From Porphyromonas pogonae (lineage in GTDB: Bacteria > Bacteroidota > Bacteroidia > Bacteroidales > Porphyromonadaceae), in contig NZ_CP143258.1 of NCBI RefSeq assembly GCF_036320655.1, positions 1,674,001 through 1,738,000 on the forward strand: a stretch of DNA of 64,000 nt, read 5' to 3'. Shown here piece after piece: positions 17,073 to 24,713 of the stretch. The position numbers were made by a program, and so were the translations under genes. The notes beneath the pieces are model-generated. The model searched no databases, was not told where the DNA came from, and was given only the letters and a program-made list of their open reading frames with translations. Numbering within the stretch: position 1 is the first letter of the stretch; each line of letters starts with the position of its first letter.

Positions 17073-19076
17073 CTACTGCAACAGGTGCTTCAGGTTGTCA
17101 TCGCCTGCGATGCGTTCCAGTTCATCCTGCACAATCTGCTTCACCTCTTCCTTGATGCGCCGGTAGTTCGCCTGCACCGTATCCTTCATGCGGTCGTTTC
17201 CGTCCTCGTCCGTGAAATCGGTAATGACAGGTATTTTCTTGTAGGCACTTTCCTCCCGCTTCACCTTCTCGGCATCCACCACAATCTCGCAGTGGAAAAT
17301 CTTCTGCTCGATGCGCTCGTTGAAGTTGTCGGACACCGAACCGACAAACATACCCTGCGTAAGCCCGGAAATCTTGCTCGGCGGGATAAGCGCGTCCATC
17401 TGCGTGTTGATGGAGGTGGAAACATCCTGCCGGTTGATGGAGATAGACTGCCGTTTCTGCAACACCTTCCCGAACCGCTCCGATAGTGTCTTTGCCGTTT
17501 CTCCTACCACCTGCCCGGAGAAAATGTTACCGACCGTATTCATCACGACTTTTGCTTCCTTATCGCCGTAGTCGCGCACTAACTGGCTGAAATCCTGAAA
17601 GCCCAGACACACGGCAACCTTGTTGCTTCGGGCGGTAGCTATAAGATTGTCCAACCCTTTGAAGTATATCGTGGGCAGCTCGTCGATGATGACCGACGAC
17701 TTCAGCATCCCCTTCTTGTTGATGAGTTTCACGATACGGGAGTTATACAGACCGAGAGCCGCCCCGTAAATGTTCTGACGGTCGGGATTGTTGCCCACGC
17801 ATAGGATTTTCGGCTCTTCGGGATTGTTGATGTCCAGCGTAAATTCGCTGTCCGACATCACCCAGTAGAGCTGCGGGGAAATCATCCTCGAAAGCGGAAT
17901 TTTTGCCGACGCTATCTGCCCCATGAGCTGCTCCGCAGCCCCTCCGAGCCAAGCATCCATGAACGGGGAAAGGTAATTCTCCAGTTCGGGATAGGAAGTC
18001 AGTATCGGAAAAATATCCTCGTAACGGCGGTTCAAAAACTCGATGGCATGGGGAAACGTGCAGTATTTCCCGTTCTGATAGATTTTGAGATACCAGATAA
18101 TACTGGCAAACAGAATGATAGGTGACTCCACGAAGAAGTCGCCCTGCTTTTGCACCCACGTTTTATTGAGGTTGAGCATTATCGTGTAGGCACTCTCGTA
18201 AGCGTCCGTAATATCCTCCATGAAATCCGGGTGTATGGGATTGCAACGGTGTGAGCGTCGCGGGTCGTCGAAATTGATCACATAGAATTTCGGCTTCACC
18301 TTGTAGCCCTCCGGGTGGTTCAGCAAATGGTTGTAGGCTATGGTGGACAAGTCACTGAATTTGAAGTCGTACACATACATTGAGAAGCCCTTTTCAATCT
18401 GTTGCTTGATAAAGCTGTTCACCACTGCGTAGGATTTGCCGCTGCCCGGCGTACCCAACACGATGGACGCACGGAAGGGATTCACCACATTGATCCAGCC
18501 GTTGTTCCAACGCTTTTTGTAATAGAAGCGTGTGGGCAGATTGACCGAATACTCGCTTTCGATGAGCCTTGTTTCCTGCATGAAACTCTCGTTCTCATTG
18601 TTGAAAACATCCTCCATCAGATTGTGTTTCAACAGACGGCTCATCCACAGACCGCCCATCAAAAGGCAGACATAGCCTGTACCGATGGTAATGATATACA
18701 GCCCCGTCACCGCTTCGACCGGCAACGGCAGAGCCAGTATCCACCAGTTCAGGAAAAACAGCACGGACCCGATGGCGAGTGCCGTCCATATTTTTCTCCA
18801 AGTGATTTTCTCTCCCTTGACACCCTTCGTACCCAGACAGGACAGGGCAAGCAGCAGGACGGCAAACAGCTTCGTGTACAGTATGGAATGGAACAGCCCC
18901 GCCGTGCGGTCGAAGTTCATCAGGATTTTGTCCACCACACCGATGTTCACGCCCCACAGCCGGATGGCTTCGTAGCAGAACCAGTACACGTTCATGACCA
19001 CTAAAATGATACTCACGGCACGCAGAAAATCCATGATTTTCGCCAATGCCCTCAAATCGTCTTCTTGTTGTGACAT
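17073..19076 (-). CDS. mobC: Type IV coupling protein MobC (TraG/VirD4 family)
   Basis: 667 residues. Several membrane segments occupy the first 150 residues (ISIILVVMNVYWFCYEAI, FAVLLLALSCLG, VLFFLNWWILALPL, GLYIITIGTGYVCLLMGGLW). Walker A GTPGSGKS lies at 208-215 and Walker B SVIIDELP near 460, followed by a TraM-recognition-like helical region. It docks the relaxase-DNA complex at the mating channel in the inner membrane. It is the last gene of mobA-mobB-mobC, 30 bases after mobB, and is divergent from traA across the presumed oriT. Confidence 0.9.
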   Translation of the reverse strand: MSQQEDDLRALAKIMDFLRAVSIILVVMNVYWFCYEAIRLWGVNIGVVDKILMNFDRTAGLFHSILYTKLFAVLLLALSCLGTKGVKGEKITWRKIWTALAIGSVLFFLNWWILALPLPVEAVTGLYIITIGTGYVCLLMGGLWMSRLLKHNLMEDVFNNENESFMQETRLIESEYSVNLPTRFYYKKRWNNGWINVVNPFRASIVLGTPGSGKSYAVVNSFIKQQIEKGFSMYVYDFKFSDLSTIAYNHLLNHPEGYKVKPKFYVINFDDPRRSHRCNPIHPDFMEDITDAYESAYTIMLNLNKTWVQKQGDFFVESPIILFASIIWYLKIYQNGKYCTFPHAIEFLNRRYEDIFPILTSYPELENYLSPFMDAWLGGAAEQLMGQIASAKIPLSRMISPQLYWVMSDSEFTLDINNPEEPKILCVGNNPDRQNIYGAALGLYNSRIVKLINKKGMLKSSVIIDELPTIYFKGLDNLIATARSNKVAVCLGFQDFSQLVRDYGDKEAKVVMNTVGNIFSGQVVGETAKTLSERFGKVLQKRQSISINRQDVSTSINTQMDALIPPSKISGLTQGMFVGSVSDNFNERIEQKIFHCEIVVDAEKVKREESAYKKIPVITDFTDEDGNDRMKDTVQANYRRIKEEVKQIVQDELERIAGDDNLKHLLQ

Positions 19077-19106
19077 ACATTGATTTTTTAATTGTTGATA
19101 CTCCGA

Positions 19107-20354
19107 TTACATACCCAAGCCCTTGCGCTTTTTCTTCTTTTTGCGCTTCATCGCCCGGATGAAAGCCTCTTCCTCGGCATCTACCGCCGGACCTTCGGGA
19201 GTGAGCAAGCCCATTCCGCCCGATACGTCTTCACGGTCGTATGCGGTCTGCCCGTGCGCCTTGTCCGCAGCATCCACAGGGATGGATAGCGGTATCGGCG
19301 GCTGTCCTGCGTATGGCAGGGTAAAATGTTCCTGCAAGGCATTCGCCGAAAGCTCCTTGCCCATGCGTGAGCCGTTCAGCACGCACCCCGTGCGGTGGTC
19401 GATGAAAGTAGCCCCGTAGATGCGCCCTTCCTCCGTATGGCGCAACACGGTGTCGATGCCTTTCTCTTTGAGCAGGGACACAAACCTGTCCTTGTCATAA
19501 GTGCCTTGCAGCACGGAAAGGACGGTGCGTTTCGTCATGTCGGCGAGTTTCCTGTCCTTAATCTCAAGCTTGGAACGGGCAAACTTATTCTGCACGGCTT
19601 CATAGCCTGCGGACTTCCCGAAAAGCGAGGACTTGAACGGGTTGCCGACCTTGTTGCCCTTGTCGTCCGTGACGGAATAGACCAGCCCGTGATATTCCCG
19701 TCCGCGCACGTTACCCCTCGCTTCCTCCACCGTCATATTATATAAGGAAAGGAGCGCACGGTATTCGCCCATCGTCTGGAAACGGTACTGCCCGTTCAGA
19801 GCCTTCAGGGTATTGCCTACCTGCTTCTTCACATCGCCTGCCGATACGTCCACTTTACATAGCGGCGTGTCAAGACGGCGGTTCCTGCGCTCCGCATCGT
19901 GCAGCCCGTATTTCCTTTCAAGCTCACGAGTAATCTGCTTGCTGCGGTAGTAGTTGTTCTTGTCGCTGATACATTTCCCGTTCTCATCCACCCGCACCGT
20001 CACAATGTGCAGATGGTGACGGTCGATGTCCTCGTGCTTGAATACAAGATAAGGCTGGTTGCCAAAACCGAGCTTTTCCAGATACTCGCGGGCGATGTCC
20101 TGCAATTCCGCATCGGTCAGCACATCCTCCGGGTGCGGGTTGAGCGAGATATGCACCACCGGTTTCTCCACTTTCATCTGCGGTGGCAGGAAGGTGTGGA
20201 AGCCCTCCATCGCCTTGCCGATGTCCACCTTCCCCGAACCGTCATTATAGATGCGGTTGGTGGTGAGAAGCCGCCCCTGTGCCTCGTTAATCTTCTCCCC
20301 GTTGTAGGCAATCGCGCCGTACAACGAGCTGCCTACACTGATTTTTGCGACCAT
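19107..20354 (-). CDS. mobB: Mobilisation relaxase MobB
   Basis: 415 residues. The N-terminus (AKISVGSSLYGAIAYNGEK) and the metal-binding histidines in HEDIDRHHLHIV (107-118) mark the relaxase/mobilisation nuclease family of Bacteroides elements. It nicks one strand at oriT and stays bound to the 5' end through a tyrosine (Y11 and Y17 are candidates). The C-terminus is a run of basic residues. It overlaps mobA by 22 bases, so the two are coupled. Confidence 0.9.
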   Translation of the reverse strand: MVAKISVGSSLYGAIAYNGEKINEAQGRLLTTNRIYNDGSGKVDIGKAMEGFHTFLPPQMKVEKPVVHISLNPHPEDVLTDAELQDIAREYLEKLGFGNQPYLVFKHEDIDRHHLHIVTVRVDENGKCISDKNNYYRSKQITRELERKYGLHDAERRNRRLDTPLCKVDVSAGDVKKQVGNTLKALNGQYRFQTMGEYRALLSLYNMTVEEARGNVRGREYHGLVYSVTDDKGNKVGNPFKSSLFGKSAGYEAVQNKFARSKLEIKDRKLADMTKRTVLSVLQGTYDKDRFVSLLKEKGIDTVLRHTEEGRIYGATFIDHRTGCVLNGSRMGKELSANALQEHFTLPYAGQPPIPLSIPVDAADKAHGQTAYDREDVSGGMGLLTPEGPAVDAEEEAFIRAMKRKKKKKRKGLGM

Positions 20355-20836
20355 TTCGCCTCCATTTGAGTTTCACTCTTCTTCAAACGCGACTCGGCAG
20401 AGTCCAAACAAGTTTGGCTCTGCTCTCGCTGCTCTTTCAGCTCCCTTGACAGTTCCACAATCTGACGGCTCAGTTTCACGAGTTCGACGGTGTGTTGCTC
20501 CAATTTATAGAGCAACGCCATCGCCTTTTTCTCTGAAAAATGCAGCCTCAGTTCCTTCACGACTTGGTTGTAATTCGTACCTACGGCGCGGAACTGCGCA
20601 TGAAAATCCGACAGCTTGGTGTAATAGTCCACCAACGTCTTGTCCACCTTCAGCACCTTGAACGGCTGTCCGAAGAAGTGCGCTTTGAGGAAAACCGACC
20701 GCGCATAGACACCCGATTTTCCGAACATGGCGAGGAAACGGTTGTGTTCCTCCTCGTTGAAACGGACGGTGTACCGGTACACCGCCGGATCAAGTTTGGG
20801 ATTTCTCCCTGCTTTGCTTTTCCTTTTCTCTTTCAT
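20333..20836 (-). CDS. mobA: Mobilisation accessory protein MobA
   Basis: 167 residues. The start is strongly basic (KEKRKSKAGRNPKLDP), followed by a ribbon-helix-helix-like segment (YRYTVRFNEEEHNRFLAMF) and a long helix (LYKLEQHTVELVKLSRQIVELSREL). This fits the small oriT-binding partner that recruits the relaxase in CTnDOT mobABC. First gene of the mob operon, starting next to the candidate oriT. Confidence 0.85.
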   Translation of the reverse strand: MKEKRKSKAGRNPKLDPAVYRYTVRFNEEEHNRFLAMFGKSGVYARSVFLKAHFFGQPFKVLKVDKTLVDYYTKLSDFHAQFRAVGTNYNQVVKELRLHFSEKKAMALLYKLEQHTVELVKLSRQIVELSRELKEQREQSQTCLDSAESRLKKSETQMEAKWSQKSV

Positions 20837-21545
20837 ATTACTTTGGATTTAGCGGATTGACGGCATAAGCCGCCGCTTCGGGTCACGGCACCGCAGTTCT
20901 GAAAGGCTTCCCGACTTCGGAGGGAAAGCCCGCCCCCTGCAAGGGCAAGGCGTTTTCCGGGATGCTCAAAATATTTTGAGCGGCTGAAAACATACCTTGC
21001 TATGTTCAGGTGAACATAAAAATCCGTCAGGGGACGGATTGGGAAAATACCTTTCAGGACTCCGGGCCGCGCGCCATCGGCGAACCCTGCCGTCCGGGTG
21101 CAAAGTTACGCTCTTAAAGCGGTAACGAACAGATACTTGACCCGGCCAATGGCTGCCAACCGGCGCAACATGCCGCCACTTGCTTGGGAAGTGATACAAG
21201 TTCAAAAATATACTTGTTTATTTGCAGCATGATTCAAGAAACTAACGGTTTGAAGATATGAGGAAAGGAATATTCAAATACCCGGACAACCGCTTCGGCG
21301 GACACTTGCCGAAACGGATACCCGAACCGTCGGAAACCCGGTTGTCCGACAATTCGGTGACGCATGGATTCAATGACTTCATGACGCAGTGTCGTCATTC
21401 ATCACTTGTCCGCCGCACCGCTTCACCGCAGAACCGGATACGCGGTGACCCGCCCGTGTGCCTGTTCACGGAAACGGATAATGCGGTAATTCAATTCGCA
21501 TGTAAACAGAAAACAAAATCATCAACAATTAAACTGAATAGAACC
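20837..21545. other. oriT: Candidate oriT and divergent mob/tra promoter region
   Basis: No gene is visible in 709 bases between mobA (leftward) and traA (rightward), the usual place of oriT in this family. It holds three palindromes within 80 bases: GCTCAAAATATTTTGAGC (20964-20981, perfect), TATGTTCA/TGAACATA (21001-21018) and AATCCGTC/GACGGATT (21021-21040). TAACTTTGC on the minus strand (21100-21108) is a promoter candidate for mobABC. A long open frame from 21258 into traA is probably leader, since traA homology starts at 21546. The nick site cannot be fixed by eye. Confidence 0.55.
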
Positions 21546-22307
21546 ATGAGTAAGGAAATCTTCGTTGCATTCGCAACACAGAAAGGTGGCATCGGCAAAT
21601 CCACCGTCACGGCACTCGCCGCCAGCTACCTGCACAACGTGAAAGGCTACAATGTCGCCGTCGTGGACTGCGACGACCCGCAGCACAGCATCCACGGCCT
21701 GCGCGAACATGAGACGGCACTCATCGGCAGGAGCATCTACTTCAAGGCTCTCGCGTGCGACCATTTCCGCAAGATAAAGAAGAACGCCTATCCGGTCATC
21801 AAGAGCAACGCGGTGAACGCCCTCGACGATGCGGAAAGGATGATCGCCGCCGAGGTCGTGAAGCCCGACGTGGTTTTCTTCGACATGCCGGGGACACTCC
21901 GGAGCAACGGCGTGATAAAGACGCTCTCGCAGATGGACTACATCTTCACGCCCCTGAGTGCCGACCGCTTTGTCGTGGAAAGTACCCTGAAATTCGTCAC
22001 GATGTTCCGCGACAGGCTGATGACAACCGGGCAAGCGAAAACAAAGGGGCTGCATCTGTTCTGGACGATGGTGGACGGCAGGGAGAGGAACGACCTGTAC
22101 GGCATCTACGAGGAAGTGATAGCCGAAATGGGCTTCCCGGTGCTTTCCACCCGCCTGCCCGACAGCAAGAAGTTCCGCCGCGACCTTTCGGAAGAGCGCA
22201 AGAGCGTTTTCCGCTCCACCATCTTCCCGATGGACACGGCACTGCTGAAAGGGAGCGGCATCCGTGAGTTTTCCGAAGAGATAAGCGACATCATCAGACC
22301 GCAGTGA
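21546..22307 (+). CDS. traA: ParA-like ATPase TraA
   Basis: 253 residues from the ATG at 21546. The deviant Walker A KGGIGKST (15-22) is typical of ParA/MinD ATPases, with VAVVDCDDPQHS and VVFFDMPG as the other ATP-binding strands. First gene of the transfer operon. In CTnDOT-type elements TraA is conserved but its role is not settled; positioning or assembly of the transfer machinery is possible. The stop overlaps the GTG/ATG start region of traB. Confidence 0.88.
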   Translation: MSKEIFVAFATQKGGIGKSTVTALAASYLHNVKGYNVAVVDCDDPQHSIHGLREHETALIGRSIYFKALACDHFRKIKKNAYPVIKSNAVNALDDAERMIAAEVVKPDVVFFDMPGTLRSNGVIKTLSQMDYIFTPLSADRFVVESTLKFVTMFRDRLMTTGQAKTKGLHLFWTMVDGRERNDLYGIYEEVIAEMGFPVLSTRLPDSKKFRRDLSEERKSVFRSTIFPMDTALLKGSGIREFSEEISDIIRPQ

Positions 22308-22309
22308 GC

Positions 22310-22750
22310 ATGGGCAGCAGGAAAGTAAACACGGAAGGCATCGACGAGGAACTGCTGTTGGCATCTATCGGGCGGCGCACACAGGACGGGACACTACGCC
22401 CGGCGCAGGAAGACCCCGCAGCCGTACCGACCGGAGAGGACACCGCCGCACCGGAGCCGCCACCGGCTCAACCCGTGACACGGGAGAGAGCGCAGAGGGA
22501 AGGCGGCCGCCGGAAAAGGCAGGACGAGGACTATAACGAGCTGTTCCTGCGCCGCAACGAGATAAAGACCCGCCAGTGTGTCTATATCAGCCGCGACGTA
22601 CACGGCAAGATCCTCAAAATCGTGAACGACATCGCCGGAGGGGAAATCTCTGTGGGCGGCTATGTGGATACCGTGCTGCGCCAGCATCTGGAACAGCACA
22701 AGGAGAGAATCAACGAACTGTACAAGAAACAACGTGAAGATCTGATTTGA
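22310..22750 (+). CDS. traB: Conjugative transposon protein TraB (DUF3408)
   Basis: 146 residues from the ATG at 22310; a GTG at 22304 is an alternative. The N-terminal half is disordered and rich in Pro and Glu. The C-terminal half (CVYISRDVHGKILKIVNDIAGGEISVGGYVDTVLRQHL, given here only as its span, about 85-125) is a DUF3408 module that looks like a ribbon-helix-helix DNA-binding fold. Short spacing to traA and traC shows co-transcription. Confidence 0.78.
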   Translation: MGSRKVNTEGIDEELLLASIGRRTQDGTLRPAQEDPAAVPTGEDTAAPEPPPAQPVTRERAQREGGRRKRQDEDYNELFLRRNEIKTRQCVYISRDVHGKILKIVNDIAGGEISVGGYVDTVLRQHLEQHKERINELYKKQREDLI

Positions 22751-22752
22751 AA

Positions 22753-23106
22753 ATGGAAAAAGAAATGACACCGAATGAAAAAAGACCGCAGCAGGACTGC
22801 GGAGGCATGCTTGCCCAAGTGCAGGCGAGCGTGGAAATACTGTCGCCCGTCCCGGTGAGCGGCAAATGCTGCGAGAAGGACTATGAACGTCTATTCATCC
22901 GCGACCCGGAAGTAAAGGCGCGGGAGGGCAAGATGGCGTATGTGCGTCCGGAGTACCACGAGCGTATCATGCGCATCACCCGTGTAATCGGGCATGATAG
23001 GCTTACACTGTCCGCCTACATCGACCATGTGCTGACGCACCACTTCAACCAGTGCGAGGACGCTATAAAGAGCCTTTACGCCCGGAATTACAATTCAGTA
23101 TTCTAA
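22753..23106 (+). CDS. traC: Conjugative transposon protein TraC (DUF3408)
   Basis: 117 residues from the ATG at 22753, two bases after the traB stop. The C-terminal part (YVRPEYHERIMRITRVIG, LSAYIDHVLTHHF) parallels the end of TraB, so the two are paralogues of the DUF3408 family. A DNA-binding or accessory role in transfer is inferred from fold resemblance only. Confidence 0.75.
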   Translation: MEKEMTPNEKRPQQDCGGMLAQVQASVEILSPVPVSGKCCEKDYERLFIRDPEVKAREGKMAYVRPEYHERIMRITRVIGHDRLTLSAYIDHVLTHHFNQCEDAIKSLYARNYNSVF

Positions 23107-23122
23107 CTAAAACCGGAAGTAT

Positions 23123-23851
23123 ATGAATGAAACAATCAGCATGACAGACATTCTGCTGGCGGTATCGGTCGGCTGCAACCTATGGTTCCTGTTCCTGCTC
23201 CTTTACGAGCGCATCATGGACATGCGGCTTGTCCGCTTCTTCAAGGGCATCGCCGGATTATGGCGGTCGTTGGACAGGAATGGGCCAAAGAGCGTAGCGG
23301 CACATGAGGAAGTTTCCACGGCAAAGGGGGACATCATCGGCAAGAGCCGTTTCAAAATGGCATCCACCCGGACAATCGCTGCCATACCGGCGCAAGAAGC
23401 CGCCACTTTGGAAAAAGGCATTGAGCTGTCGGAGGAAGAGGCTACTTTTGACGACGGAAACACGGAAACCGCGTCCCGCCCGGCGCAAGTCCCGGAGGAA
23501 AAGCTCGATGAGACCTTCACGAGCATGCCGCCGGAGGAACTGGGATACGGGGAGGACGAACCGGATGAAGACGCTTCGGACACGCCACGGGCTTCGGGCA
23601 GCAGCTTTGACGAGATTGACGACGCCTGCAAGACCGCCATGAACCCGGACGCGACACAGGCGGAACGTGAAAAGGCGGCGAAGGTGTTCACCGACATGGA
23701 AGGCACGGAGCTGTACGAGAAAATGATGGAAGGCTCTTCGGAGATAGGCATCCGCATCAAGGGGCTTATCGAGATCCGGCTGAAGAAACCCGAAAAGGAG
23801 TTCATCGTGCCGGACAACATCGAGGATTTCGACATCCGAAACTATGTATGA
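23123..23851 (+). CDS. traD: Conjugative transposon protein TraD
   Basis: 242 residues. One membrane segment near the start (ILLAVSVGCNLWFLFLLLYERI, about 10-30), then a long acidic, Glu/Asp- and Ala-rich linker and a C-terminal conserved block (DEIDDACKTAMNPDATQ through VPDNIEDFDIRNYV). This is the layout of CTnDOT TraD. Function unknown. A non-coding gap of 200 bases follows before traE. Confidence 0.75.
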   Translation: MNETISMTDILLAVSVGCNLWFLFLLLYERIMDMRLVRFFKGIAGLWRSLDRNGPKSVAAHEEVSTAKGDIIGKSRFKMASTRTIAAIPAQEAATLEKGIELSEEEATFDDGNTETASRPAQVPEEKLDETFTSMPPEELGYGEDEPDEDASDTPRASGSSFDEIDDACKTAMNPDATQAEREKAAKVFTDMEGTELYEKMMEGSSEIGIRIKGLIEIRLKKPEKEFIVPDNIEDFDIRNYV

Positions 23852-24051
23852 CAACTGAAAAAGGAATGGACATGAAATAGTGACATCAACCCACGCGGCA
23901 AGGAAACGCAAGGCGTATCCCGTCCGCAACGGACACGCCCACGTCTGTGGAAACAAACGGGCATCCACTAAAACCAAAGTAAAGTAACAGAGTAACAACC
24001 GCCCGACAAAGGACTATCCACCCTTTCGACGGCAAAAAACAAGGACAATTC

Positions 24052-24369
24052 ATGAACAAGAACATCTTGAAAAACAGAAAAGCAATCCTATCCGCGGCAC
24101 TTTTCATCGCCGCAACCGCCTCCGCTTTCGCGCAAGGAAACGGCATCGCGGGCATCAACGAAGCCACCTCTATGGTGAGTTCGTATTTCGACCCCGGAAC
24201 TAAACTGATATACGCCATCGGCGCGGTCGTCGGGCTTATCGGGGGCGTGAAAGTGTACGGAAAATTCTCATCGGGTGACCCCGACACCTCAAAAACAGCA
24301 GCAAGCTGGTTCGGCGCGTGTATCTTCCTGATTGTAGCCGCCACCATCCTGCGCTCATTCTTCCTTTAA
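24052..24369 (+). CDS. traE: Conjugative transposon protein TraE (DUF4134)
   Basis: 105 residues: a signal peptide (AILSAALFIAATASAFAQ), then two hydrophobic segments (LIYAIGAVVGLIGGVKVYG and CIFLIVAATILRSFF). Size and topology resemble VirB2-type pilin subunits. In operon order it precedes a VirB3-like and a VirB4-like gene, as VirB2 does in type IV secretion loci. Confidence 0.88.
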   Translation: MNKNILKNRKAILSAALFIAATASAFAQGNGIAGINEATSMVSSYFDPGTKLIYAIGAVVGLIGGVKVYGKFSSGDPDTSKTAASWFGACIFLIVAATILRSFFL

Positions 24370-24380
24370 TGTAATAATGT

Positions 24381-24713
24381 ATGGCTGAATACCCGGTAAA
24401 CAAGGGTATCGGCCGTCCGGTAGAGTTCAAGGGCTTGAAGGCACAGTACCTCTTCATTTTCTGCGGAGGTCTGCTGGCTCTCTTCGTCCTGTTCGTCATC
24501 CTCTACATGGTCGGTATCGACCAGTGGATATGTATCGGCTTCGGCGCGGCATCGTCCTCCCTCCTTGTGTGGCAGACCTTCGCGCTGAACGCCCGGTACG
24601 GCGAACACGGGCTGATGAAATTGGGAGCGTCACGGAGCCATCCCCGATACCTTATCAACCGGCGGCGGATAACCCGTCTGTTCAAACGACAACGAAAGGA
24701 AGAAACGACATGA
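24381..24713 (+). CDS. traF: Conjugative transposon protein TraF (DUF4133, VirB3-like)
   Basis: 110 residues with two adjacent membrane segments (YLFIFCGGLLALFVLFVILYMV and FGAASSSLLVWQTFAL) and a basic cytoplasmic tail. Position immediately before the VirB4-like TraG fits a VirB3 role in the inner membrane. The stop overlaps the traG start (ATGA). Confidence 0.85.
   Translation: MAEYPVNKGIGRPVEFKGLKAQYLFIFCGGLLALFVLFVILYMVGIDQWICIGFGAASSSLLVWQTFALNARYGEHGLMKLGASRSHPRYLINRRRITRLFKRQRKEETT

Noticed and set aside
17311-20369. Plus-strand open frames opposite mobC, mobB and mobA
   Set aside because: They are long only because of GC-rich codon use on the other strand and show no family motifs.
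21258-21545. N-terminal extension of TraA
   Set aside because: The frame is open, but ParA homology begins at the ATG at 21546 and the earlier part has no recognisable fold and lies in the presumed oriT/promoter region.
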